From: DASUXY01 sp036377675
GTDB lineage: Bacteria; Bacillota; Bacilli; Bacillales; Amphibacillaceae
DNA: 53,621 nucleotides
Reading direction: 5' to 3'
Assembly: GCA_036377675.1 (NCBI GenBank)
Contig: DASUXY010000019.1
Location: 1-53,621, forward strand
The notes beneath the pieces are model-generated. The model was not told the DNA's origin and ran no database searches. It saw only the letters and a list, made by a program, of their open reading frames with translations. Numbering within the stretch: the first letter of the stretch is position 1; every line of letters begins with the position of its first letter. The translations under genes and the position numbers were made by a program. Positions 17,944 to 24,881 of this stretch are shown piece by piece.

Positions 17944-18972
17944 ATGGATGATGCAAAGACAAAGTCTGAATTTGATAGGATTCGGGAGAAAGATATGCCA
18001 TTTGGTCACGTCATGATGTTGCTCTTACAAGAACACGACTATGAAGTCGCCCATGCATTGACCCGAGACTATTGTTTGCAATCTGTAGCATACGATACAT
18101 GTAAAGCGTGTATGGAATTTTTATATATGAATGGTTATTTCCAGGATTTAAAAGTTCTCGTTGACAAAAATAAACATTCAAAACAAAGGTCCAATCAACA
18201 ATGGGCAGAAGTATATGACATGATCATTGACCGGCGGATGAAACGTCAGCCCTCACATATACTCCTTCAGCGTTTAAATCGATTTGAAACTTCAGAACCT
18301 AATTTAACGTGTTTAATAGAACTAACGAAATTATCGATCTATTATGATCAAAATAAGTTCGGGAAAATTGGTAATCTCCTTGAGATACAGAGCGAATTAT
18401 TCGGTCAAGTAAATGATCCTTTTTTGTTAACAAGTTTTGATTTAAGACTCTATCAATTGCTATTCATTTACTATTGGGTTCGCAATGAATTAATTATGGC
18501 TCGAAAATATGCTTTCCGTGCACTGAATGAAACGAATAGTGTATCAACAAAAGCAGCATTGCATACGAATTTAGGATTGACGTACACATTTGATACGTAT
18601 ACGCAAGGAATGTACCACTTTAAAGAAGCCTTGAAAATCGCCCATACATACGAGTTGAAGAACGTCCAACATTCTGTTCGACAAAAAAACATTCCTTTCT
18701 TTTCCGCACATTTCAAGCGAGTAGATGACATTGAAACAGATGATCCGAGTGAACAAGCGCATATTGAGATTGCTAAAGGGAATTATTCTAAAGCGATTAA
18801 AATTTTGGAACAAGTGCCACTGGATAGTCCTTTTAAACTGTACTATATGGGATTAGCTAAACGAGATGAAACCCTTTTAATGCAATCGTATAATGAGTTT
18901 ATCAATGTACGAAGTGATTATTTCTTCAGTCGATTACCGTTAAATGCGTTGAAGTCAATGAACAAATCGTAA
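17944..18972 (+). CDS. AimR-family peptide receptor without the N-terminal HTH
   Basis: 342-residue helical-repeat protein related to AimR, the arbitrium pheromone receptor of SPbeta-group phages (RRNPP superfamily). From the DYEVAHALTRDYCLQ segment onward it can be aligned by eye along the AimR TPR solenoid to the end (LYYMGLAKRDETLLMQSY, then DYFFSRLPLNALKSM, like the AimR C-terminus). It lacks the roughly 40 N-terminal residues that form the DNA-binding HTH in phage AimR. The ATG at 17944 has AAGAAAGGA nine bases upstream; a TTG at 17920 would add eight residues and no HTH. A secreted-peptide gene follows 114 bases downstream. No phage genes surround it, and spoIIID is next. It may act by binding a protein rather than DNA, as Rap proteins do. 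Confidence 0.75.
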   Translation: MDDAKTKSEFDRIREKDMPFGHVMMLLLQEHDYEVAHALTRDYCLQSVAYDTCKACMEFLYMNGYFQDLKVLVDKNKHSKQRSNQQWAEVYDMIIDRRMKRQPSHILLQRLNRFETSEPNLTCLIELTKLSIYYDQNKFGKIGNLLEIQSELFGQVNDPFLLTSFDLRLYQLLFIYYWVRNELIMARKYAFRALNETNSVSTKAALHTNLGLTYTFDTYTQGMYHFKEALKIAHTYELKNVQHSVRQKNIPFFSAHFKRVDDIETDDPSEQAHIEIAKGNYSKAIKILEQVPLDSPFKLYYMGLAKRDETLLMQSYNEFINVRSDYFFSRLPLNALKSMNKS

Positions 18973-19086
18973 ATGGAATGGATGACTTCCAAGTTTCATT
19001 TGTGCCATCACGTCTACGAGGGGTGCACATAAGGTTCAACGTTATCAAAATATTAATGATTATGAGCTAAAAAAGGAGGGGAAATC

Positions 19087-19203
19087 ATGAAAACGTTTCG
19101 TGCGCTTTTATTAGCCGGATTGTTAGCGATAGTTGTTGTTTCTGGGGTGAGCAGCAGTCAAGGTCACCTCCTGGCAGATCCTGAATTAGGGCAAATCGAT
19201 TGA
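19087..19203 (+). CDS. Putative secreted signalling pre-peptide (Phr/AimP-type)
   Basis: A 38-residue frame with a very strong ribosome site (AAAAAAGGAGG, seven bases before ATG). The product starts MKTFRAL, has a hydrophobic core of about 14 residues (LLLAGLLAIVVVSG), then a polar C-terminus, SSSQGHLLADPELGQID. This is the layout of RRNPP-family pro-peptides: signal peptide plus a short C-terminal segment cut to a 5-10-residue pheromone. It sits directly downstream of the AimR-like receptor and ends 106 bases before a strong terminator. The mature peptide cannot be fixed from sequence; it lacks the RGA ending of known AimP peptides. Confidence 0.7.
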   Translation: MKTFRALLLAGLLAIVVVSGVSSSQGHLLADPELGQID

Positions 19204-19309
19204 AGACAACCTATTACGCATTGATCAACGAAGTCCACTGCAAATCAGGAAGGATTTATAACAACATACTAAAAAACGTTGGGCCTTATTGTTCATTAAT
19301 AAAATTCTC

Positions 19310-19344
19310 AATCCTCTGTATATGTATGTACAGAGGATTTTTTT
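19310..19344 (+). terminator. Terminator of the receptor/peptide cassette
   Basis: AATCCTCTGTA and TACAGAGGATT form a perfect 11-pair stem with an eight-base loop, followed by seven T. Confidence 0.85.
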
Positions 19345-19843
19345 GCCGTTTAGGTAAACAGCCAATGTATTTTTTTAGGCAGATGCAAATATTTTCTCGT
19401 GTAACGGATTTTTCGCCTTCCTCATCTGTAAAAACACGTTGTCCTTTTTACGCAAACGTTTCATTTTACTCATATTTAACGTGTACACGTAATAAAATGT
19501 TACAAACCAAGCATGGTGTAAAGTCTGAGGTGAGAGCTTGTGTGGCTCTTTAGTATTCGGTGAGTTTGCTTGAAATACATATAAACTGTACGGAGAAAAC
19601 ATAGTGATTATACACGGGATCTGGAAGTCCTTCATAACGTGTTGATGAAGCAATCGTTTACACTATTTATTTTTTTATAGGAAGTCGCTCGGTATACATG
19701 TAAAAATAGTCACGTCATGCCACAAAATTAGTAGCTTTTTACAAAATGTGTAAAAAGAAATTGGAAAAGCGAGTTTTTCGTTTTTCAAAGCACCTTGTCT
19801 CAATCCACACCTCGGAAATATCCAACATAGGGAGGCGAATGGT
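19345..19843 (+). other. Intergenic region before spoIIID with a 12-bp palindrome
   Basis: No gene is supported in about 500 bases. ACGTGTACACGT at 19479-19490 is a perfect 12-base palindrome of the kind bound by dimeric regulators. Promoter elements for spoIIID (sigma-E in B. subtilis) are expected here, but I could not identify a convincing pair. Confidence 0.4.
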
Positions 19844-20134
19844 GTGCACGATTACATCAAAGACAGGACTATCAGGATAGGAGAACATGTCGTGGAGACG
19901 AGGAAAACTGTCCGCATGATAGCGAAAGAATTTGGTGTTTCCAAGAGCACAGTTCACAAAGATTTGACCGAACGCTTACCAAAAATAAATCCAGACCTTG
20001 CAGCAAAGGTTAAAGAAATTTTAGAATACCATAAATCAATCCGTCACCTTCGTGGTGGCGAAGCAACTCGGAGAAAGTATCAATTGAAGTCACAACAGGA
20101 TTCGATGGTCGAACAAATCGAACAAATGGAGTAA
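19844..20134 (+). CDS. spoIIID: Sporulation transcription factor SpoIIID
   Basis: Small DNA-binding regulator of the mother cell, active between sigma-E and sigma-K, 96 residues. It starts with GTG after GGGAGGCG. The N-terminus (HDYIKDRTIRIGEHVVETRKTVRMIAKEFGVSKSTVHKDL) contains the helix-turn-helix (about residues 23-43), and IRHLRGGEATRRKY is the conserved basic C-terminal region that also contacts DNA. Length and sequence are close to the 93-residue B. subtilis protein. mbl follows, as in Bacillus. Confidence 0.96.
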   Translation: MHDYIKDRTIRIGEHVVETRKTVRMIAKEFGVSKSTVHKDLTERLPKINPDLAAKVKEILEYHKSIRHLRGGEATRRKYQLKSQQDSMVEQIEQME

Positions 20135-20269
20135 TTGAAAAACGCCGTCTTTAAATGTTTTTAACATTCATCCGCGCCAGTTTGATCAAATCATCATGTA
20201 AAAGGATCTCTTAAAGGAAGTGGTTAGAAGACACGGTTTCATAACGTGGATATGTAAGTGGAGGAATGG

Positions 20270-20300
20270 AGAACGCAGCTTAGGCATGCTGCGTTCTTCG
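20270..20300 (+). terminator. Terminator after spoIIID
   Basis: AGAACGCAGC pairs perfectly with GCTGCGTTCT (eight-base loop), followed by a weak T-rich tail. Confidence 0.65.
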
Positions 20301-20451
20301 TTTGTCCAACAAATAACTCGGTGACCGTTTCAACCTCGAAGTAAAATAATGACACCAATGCACGAAAAATTAGCTAATCGATGTCGAATTTGTTAAAAAA
20401 ATATCTCATCTACATTACATTTTATGCAGTTAAATGTAGAAGTTTGTGATA

Positions 20452-20460
20452 TGATATAAT
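20452..20460 (+). promoter_or_regulatory. Extended -10 promoter of mbl
   Basis: TGATATAAT, i.e. TG-N-TATAAT, 58 bases before the mbl start. No good -35 hexamer is seen, which is usual for extended -10 promoters. A CTACATT/AATGTAG inverted repeat lies just upstream. Confidence 0.5.
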
Positions 20461-20517
20461 AACATCATTATGCATTGTGAGGCATAGTATTTTTTTATGT
20501 TAGGAGGATTTTAACTT

Positions 20518-21519
20518 ATGTTTTCTAGGGATATTGGAATTGACCTTGGAACAGCGAACGTACTGATTCACGTGAAAGGCAAAGGAATTGTTTTAAATGA
20601 ACCTGCAGTTGTAGCGATGGATCGAACAACTGGAAAAGTTCTAGAAGTAGGAGAAGAAGCACGTCGAATGGTTGGTCGGACACCTGGGAATATCGAAGCA
20701 ATTCGTCCATTAAAGGATGGAGTTATTGCAGATTTTGATGTAACAGAAGCGATGTTAAAGCACTTTATAAATAAAATTAAGGTACGCGGTTTTCTTTCGA
20801 AGCCACGCATGCTCATTTGTTGTCCAACGAATATTACAAAAGTTGAGCAAAAAGCGATTAAAGAAGCAGCTGAAAAGTCAGGCGGTAAGAAAGTTTATCT
20901 TGCTGAAGAACCGAAAGTAGCCGCCATCGGGGCTGGAATGGAGATTTTTCAACCGAGTGGGAATATGGTTATTGATATCGGTGGTGGTACGACAGATGTG
21001 GCCGTCTTGTCAATGGGCGGAATTGTCACGTCAGAATCTATTAAAATTGGTGGAGATAAATTTGATGAAGAAATTCTCCAATATATTAAGAAAAAGTATA
21101 AACTGTTGATTGGTGAACGTACAGCAGAAGAAATTAAAGTCAATGTAGCCACTGTTTTTCCAGAGGGAAGAGATGAATCGATGGAAATTCGTGGTCGTGA
21201 TATGGTTTCCGGCTTACCACGCACCATTACCGTCCGATCTAACGAAATTCAAGAAGCTTTAGATGAACCAGTGAAATTGATTGTGCAGGCTGCACGAACG
21301 GTACTTGAACGAACATCTCCTGAATTATCAGCAGATATAATCGATCGCGGAGTGATGTTGACAGGTGGGGGTGCACTGATTCACGGGATTGATCAGCTCT
21401 TAGCTGAGGAGTTGAAGGTTCCAGTGTTTTTAGCTGAAGAGCCGATGAATTGTGTAGCTGTAGGTACAGGATTGATGTTAGAAAATATTGATAAAATTGA
21501 CCGAACAAAAACCGTTTAA
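20518..21519 (+). CDS. mbl: MreB-like actin homologue Mbl (rod-shape protein)
   Basis: Bacterial actin that guides sidewall peptidoglycan synthesis along the membrane; 333 residues. Actin-fold ATP motifs are present: phosphate 1 DIGIDLGTANVLIHVKGKG, phosphate 2 MVIDIGGGTTDVAVLS, and the adenosine motif VMLTGGGALIHGID. The N-terminal MFSRDIGID is characteristic of Mbl rather than MreB or MreBH. The position after spoIIID also matches. The ATG has a TTAGGAGG site. Confidence 0.96.
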   Translation: MFSRDIGIDLGTANVLIHVKGKGIVLNEPAVVAMDRTTGKVLEVGEEARRMVGRTPGNIEAIRPLKDGVIADFDVTEAMLKHFINKIKVRGFLSKPRMLICCPTNITKVEQKAIKEAAEKSGGKKVYLAEEPKVAAIGAGMEIFQPSGNMVIDIGGGTTDVAVLSMGGIVTSESIKIGGDKFDEEILQYIKKKYKLLIGERTAEEIKVNVATVFPEGRDESMEIRGRDMVSGLPRTITVRSNEIQEALDEPVKLIVQAARTVLERTSPELSADIIDRGVMLTGGGALIHGIDQLLAEELKVPVFLAEEPMNCVAVGTGLMLENIDKIDRTKTV

Positions 21520-21665
21520 TAAAGGGATCGTTTTAAATCGCTACATTACACATTATCCTTTTTATGTTCTTTTTAACAATCGATTTAAAAATGGAGATTG
21601 CTAGTTGATGAAGTCGTTAGTGAAATTGGCAGAATTGGTTAAATACTCATCAATCGATCATTTAA

Positions 21666-21905
21666 GTGGCAACTACGATGAGTGAACTGCAAAAAAGCTC
21701 GATGTTGTTGGACATAATTTGGCAAATAGTCAGAAGCTAGGATAAAAAAGTCGTCAAGCTGAATTTTCCTCTTTATTGTACCAAATTAACAACATGACAT
21801 CTCCGGGCAAATCCAAATCGTGTACGTGTAGGATTCGGTGCCAAGCTAAGTTCAACAAATCTTAATCAATCGTTTGGTTCAATGGTGAAGATGGATTAAT
21901 CTTTC
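21666..21905 (+). pseudogene. flhP: Decayed flagellar rod/hook-basal body gene (flhP-like)
   Basis: Reading across frames recovers the N-terminal part of a FlgG/FlhP-family rod protein: KKLDVVGHNLANSQKLG (family NLANxxTxGYK region), a stop, then KSRQAEFSSLLYQINNM, and later, in another frame, RVRVGFGAKLSST and FGSMVKMD, matching the family's conserved G-[VI]-G-A and GSI-x-x-T-D segments. At least one frameshift and two stops interrupt it, and nothing of the C-terminal part is left. Its position between mbl and fabZ is exactly where B. subtilis has flhO-flhP. flhO itself is gone. Confidence 0.75.
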
Positions 21906-21983
21906 GAATAAACAAATGTTTGATTAATCTAAGCTCAACGATCTTATGAATGTAATGCACGGGCCCTTTCAATAGGAGATCAA

Positions 21984-22038
21984 ATGAAATGTTTCATCAA
22001 CTAATTACGTTTAAAAAAAGGTTGACGAAACATTTCAT
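21984..22038 (+). repeat. 18-bp near-perfect inverted repeat
   Basis: ATGAAATGTTTCATCAAC (21984-22001) faces GTTGACGAAACATTTCAT (22021-22038), one mismatch in 18, with a 19-base loop. There is no T-run after it, so it is not a canonical terminator. It lies between the flh remnant and the EpuA-like gene. Confidence 0.6.
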
Positions 22039-22097
22039 CGTAAATTATAGTTAAAGTGTTAAGAAATTCACAGGTAAGGGTAAGGAGAACCGAAGCC

Positions 22098-22418
22098 ATG
22101 CTATTAAAACAATCAGAAGATCAAATGCCTACGGAAACGAGAAGAGCGAGACGACAGCAACAAGTCGAAACAGACGGTCCGCTCACACGTAAAGATTTAA
22201 AAAGAAAACGAAAAGAAGAGAAACGTAAACGAAAAAAACAACGACGTCGTATGTTTCCCATATGGTTAAGACTTGTTGTGATTTTTTCACTTTCAGCTGT
22301 TGCTCTTGCAAGTGGTTTAATGATTGGCTATGGTGTAATCGGTGACGGGGTTCCATTAGATGCTCTAAAAAAAGAAACATGGCAACATATCATTGATTTT
22401 GTAATGAAAAAAGAATAA
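22098..22418 (+). CDS. EpuA-like small membrane protein (annotated elsewhere as RNA polymerase subunit beta)
   Basis: A 106-residue protein with a highly basic cytoplasmic half (ARRQQQ, then KRKRKEEKRKRKKQRRRM), one membrane helix (LRLVVIFSLSAVALASGLMIGYGVIG) and a short outside end with the family-typical GDGVPLDALKKETWQHIIDF. I recognise the EpuA/PF11772-type family, often misnamed DNA-directed RNA polymerase subunit beta in databases. In Bacillales it is found near flhOP and fabZ. Its function is not firmly known. The ATG at 22098 is chosen for its AAGGAGA site; an upstream start lacks one. Confidence 0.72.
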   Translation: MLLKQSEDQMPTETRRARRQQQVETDGPLTRKDLKRKRKEEKRKRKKQRRRMFPIWLRLVVIFSLSAVALASGLMIGYGVIGDGVPLDALKKETWQHIIDFVMKKE

Positions 22419-22442
22419 AAGGTAAAAGATAATTAACGACGA

Positions 22443-22487
22443 TCATAAATGGCTTGCAGCGTTTGAAAAGGTGCAGGCCATTTATGA
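22443..22487 (+). repeat. Hairpin between the EpuA-like gene and fabZ
   Basis: TCATAAATGGC (22443-22453) pairs perfectly with GCCATTTATGA (22477-22487), and the stem continues with TGCA/TGCA after one unpaired base. The absence of a T-run argues against a normal terminator; it may act as an RNA structure or weak terminator. Confidence 0.5.
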
Positions 22488-22568
22488 TAAAAGTATAGAT
22501 AACACATATCAAAGAAGAAAAATGAACAGAGGCTTGTTTGAAAAACGAGATGAAAAGGAGAGTGTGTA

Positions 22569-22988
22569 ATGGATATTCAAGCCATTAAAGAAACGATTCC
22601 GCATCGGTATCCGTTTTTACTCGTCGATGAAGTTTTAGAAATAGATGAGGGAAAGCGAGTTGTCGGTTTAAAAAATGTGACAATGAACGAACCATTTTTC
22701 CAAGGACATTTCCCTGAGTATCCAGTAATGCCTGGTGTTTTAATCGTAGAGGCACTTGCCCAAGTCGGAGCGATTGCTGTACTAGGAAGGGAAGAAAATA
22801 AAGGAAAACTCGGATTTTTAGCAGGTATTGATCGATGTCGCTTCAAACGTCAAGTAAGACCTGGTGACCAATTAAAATTAGACGTAGAAATAATCAGGAT
22901 GAAAGGTCCGATTGGTAAAGGTAAAGGAAAAGCAACAGTCGATGGCAAAGTAGCTTGTGAAGCAGAGATTATGTTTGCCATCAAATAA
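22569..22988 (+). CDS. fabZ: 3-hydroxyacyl-[ACP] dehydratase FabZ
   Basis: Dehydratase of type II fatty acid synthesis, cytoplasmic, 139 residues (normal length). The hot-dog-fold signature IPHRYPFLLVDEVLEID and the catalytic His and Glu in GHFPEYPVMPGVLIVEALAQ are intact, as is the LGFLAGIDRCRFKRQVRPGDQL strand. The ATG has an AAAAGGAGAG site. The location (B. subtilis ywpB) is conserved. Confidence 0.96.
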   Translation: MDIQAIKETIPHRYPFLLVDEVLEIDEGKRVVGLKNVTMNEPFFQGHFPEYPVMPGVLIVEALAQVGAIAVLGREENKGKLGFLAGIDRCRFKRQVRPGDQLKLDVEIIRMKGPIGKGKGKATVDGKVACEAEIMFAIK

Positions 22989-23078
22989 AGTGGTGACGAA
23001 CTTGTCATCGAACATACATATTGTAATTTTCTTCACGTACACATGTTTAACGGATGGACGATGAGCGATTCACTTCTT

Positions 23079-23133
23079 AAAAAAGCCGTTTGCCGCATAA
23101 GATTTCTTTTGCTCGGTCAAGTGGCTTTTTTTT
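23079..23133 (+). terminator. Terminator after fabZ
   Basis: AAAAAAGCC and GGCTTTTTTTT form the base of a long imperfect hairpin ending in eight T. Confidence 0.6.
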
Positions 23134-23298
23134 GTGTCCATTTTTCCCCATTATAGTGACGAACACTCGTGACATGGTGCAAACGATTTCCTGTTACGAT
23201 GAAAAATGTATAGCAAGTCTTTTCTTTTAAAAGAAGTATGACTTTGCTAAAATCGGGCAAGCTAATTCCTGAGAACGGACAATAAAGGAGGAAAATAT

Positions 23299-23565
23299 AT
23301 GAAAGGAAAATGGTACGGAAAAATCGGGGTGCTTTTACTCGCTTTTTCTTTAATCACAGCTTGTAACATGGATAATGATGATAATGGTGATTTAAATGAA
23401 GGACCATTAAATCAGGAGGAAGATCAAGACCAGAACAATAATAACAATAATAATAATAATAATGATGATGGTGAGCGGGGTTTAAATGATGAACTCAATG
23501 ACGATTTAAATGAAAACGACAATAATAACAATGATAACAATAACAACAATAACAACGCCCCATAA
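23299..23565 (+). CDS. Small Asn/Asp-rich lipoprotein
   Basis: An 88-residue protein with a lipoprotein signal peptide (GVLLLAFSLITAC, lipobox LITAC, Cys at about residue 22). The rest is almost entirely Asn, Asp, Glu and Leu, with runs of ten and seven Asn encoded by mixed AAT/AAC codons. The ribosome site AAAGGAGG is strong, so the frame is very likely translated. No domain or homologue is recognised. The low-complexity tail may act as a flexible acidic surface layer; this is inference. An extended -10 (TGCTAAAAT at 23245-23253) may be its promoter. Confidence 0.7.
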   Translation: MKGKWYGKIGVLLLAFSLITACNMDNDDNGDLNEGPLNQEEDQDQNNNNNNNNNNDDGERGLNDELNDDLNENDNNNNDNNNNNNNAP

Positions 23566-23610
23566 TGACAATCAATGCTTGATTGACAACTTAACAGAGG
23601 TGGTTTTTCG

Positions 23611-23650
23611 AGTACATATCCTTTGGAAACAAAGGATATGTACTTTACTT
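23611..23650 (+). terminator. Terminator after the Asn-rich lipoprotein
   Basis: AGTACATATCCTTTG and CAAAGGATATGTACT form a perfect 15-pair stem around GAAA, followed by TTACTTTT. Confidence 0.75.
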
Positions 23651-23746
23651 TTGTGTATGGAGAAAAATGTTAAACTTCAACCGTAAATAAAATTATAGAA
23701 TAGGGCGTAAGAGTTGTACAATGAGGTAAATGTGTTCGCGAATTCA

Positions 23747-23775
23747 TTTACAAACAATCGATAGAAAAGTATAAT
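23747..23775 (+). promoter_or_regulatory. Sigma-A promoter of the RND efflux operon
   Basis: TTTACA, a 17-base spacer, then TATAAT: a near-consensus promoter with transcription expected near 23782. It leaves a leader of about 230 bases before the adaptor start at 24015. Confidence 0.7.
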
Positions 23776-23840
23776 AAAAGCGAATGCATATACGATATAT
23801 TGAAGATAAAGTCGCTTTTAAGCTCATGTTTAGGTCACAA

Positions 23841-23858
23841 TTGACATACAATTGTCAA
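23841..23858 (+). promoter_or_regulatory. Palindrome in the RND operon leader (possible operator)
   Basis: TTGACA-N6-TGTCAA is a perfect dyad about 60 bases downstream of the predicted transcription start, suited to a dimeric repressor. No regulator gene is adjacent. Confidence 0.4.
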
Positions 23859-24014
23859 GAGTTTTATGAAACTATTTATCTCGTAAAACGTATAACAGAT
23901 AAGAGAAACAATCTTTTCATAAACGTTAACACGTGCTTAGTTAACGTACATCGCTATATTCTTTCCGCAACACTTGCCATTTTACAAATTAAAAAAACTG
24001 AAGGAGTTAACGTG

Positions 24015-24878
24015 ATGAGGAAATTTTTTCTATCCATAGTAGCAATCGCTTTGGCGATCACATTGGCTGCGTGTAATCAGAAAGATGATGAAACAAAACA
24101 AGATCAATCAAATAAAGTTACCCCTGTTGAAACGATTCAAGCCGAAAAGGGAGATTTAGTTATTGAAAAAAAGATATATGGACGGATGGCTGCAGAGCAG
24201 ATGAGCCCCGTTATGTTACAAAATCCAGGTGAAATCGATTCGTTAAAGGTCGAAGAAGGTGAACAAGTAAATAAAGATGACCTTTTAGCAACCGTTAAAA
24301 CACCAATGGGAACAGAAAATATCCGCGCCCCTCAAAAAGGGACTGTTGTCAATTTAACTGTCGAAGAAGGTGAAACGGTTTCGAATGAAGATCCTTTAGC
24401 AATGGTTGCTACGTTAGACGCGATGAAAATGGAGTTTTCTGTAACGGCTAATGATCATGACTTATTGGAAAAAGACGACAAGCGGAAAGTAACGATCGAT
24501 GATCAGACGTTCGATGCTACGATTTCAAAGATTGGCTCCTCTCCGAATGAAACAGGACTGTATCCTGTCGAAGCAACGATTGACGAGGAGGATGTACATA
24601 TTTTAATCGGAACGGTTGCTGAGATGGCGATACCTGTCAAACGGGTGACAGATACAATCATTGTCCCCACGGAAACAATCGTTGAAAAAGGTGGCGAATC
24701 ATTTGTGTTTGTCATTGAAGATGATCAGGCCGTAGAGACGAAAGTAACGATTCAAGAAACGCAATCGGATCGGACAGCGATTAAAGGTGATGTGAAAAAG
24801 GGCGATGAAATTGTAACAATCGGACAGCTCTCACTTGTAGATGGCAGTAAGGTAAATGTAGTAGAAGTGGAGGAGTAA
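24015..24878 (+). CDS. RND efflux adaptor (membrane fusion lipoprotein)
   Basis: Periplasmic-adaptor-type subunit working with the RND permease that follows, 287 residues, anchored outside the membrane by lipidation (MRKFFLSIVAIALAITLAAC, lipobox LAAC). The biotinyl-lipoyl-like hairpin appears as two related halves (GEIDSLKVEEGEQVNKDDLLATV and GTVVNLTVEEGETVSNEDPLAMV), followed by a beta-barrel and the C-terminal domain (PTETIVEKGGESFVFVIEDDQAV). The central helical hairpin is very short, as in other Gram-positive adaptors, which have no outer-membrane channel. ATG 24015 has AAGGAG; a frame open from 23784 starts essentially at the transcription start and is not credible. Confidence 0.85.
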   Translation: MRKFFLSIVAIALAITLAACNQKDDETKQDQSNKVTPVETIQAEKGDLVIEKKIYGRMAAEQMSPVMLQNPGEIDSLKVEEGEQVNKDDLLATVKTPMGTENIRAPQKGTVVNLTVEEGETVSNEDPLAMVATLDAMKMEFSVTANDHDLLEKDDKRKVTIDDQTFDATISKIGSSPNETGLYPVEATIDEEDVHILIGTVAEMAIPVKRVTDTIIVPTETIVEKGGESFVFVIEDDQAVETKVTIQETQSDRTAIKGDVKKGDEIVTIGQLSLVDGSKVNVVEVEE

Positions 24879-24881
24879 ATA

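Noticed and set aside
17944..19203. Receptor/peptide pair as part of a prophage
   Set aside because: No integrase, repressor, structural or lysis genes and no attachment-site repeats on either side; neighbours are conserved chromosomal genes.
19200..19553. A 117-residue open frame starting inside the stop of the signalling peptide gene
   Set aside because: No ribosome site of its own, runs straight through a strong terminator, and the product is Cys/Phe-rich without domain features.
19670..19710. Possible sigma-E promoter of spoIIID (TTATAGG, TATACATG)
   Set aside because: Both boxes have several mismatches and the distance to the gene is long; not strong enough to report.
23784..24014. N-terminal extension of the RND adaptor frame
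   Set aside because: Begins at the predicted transcription start with no ribosome site, and would bury the lipoprotein signal peptide that starts at 24015.
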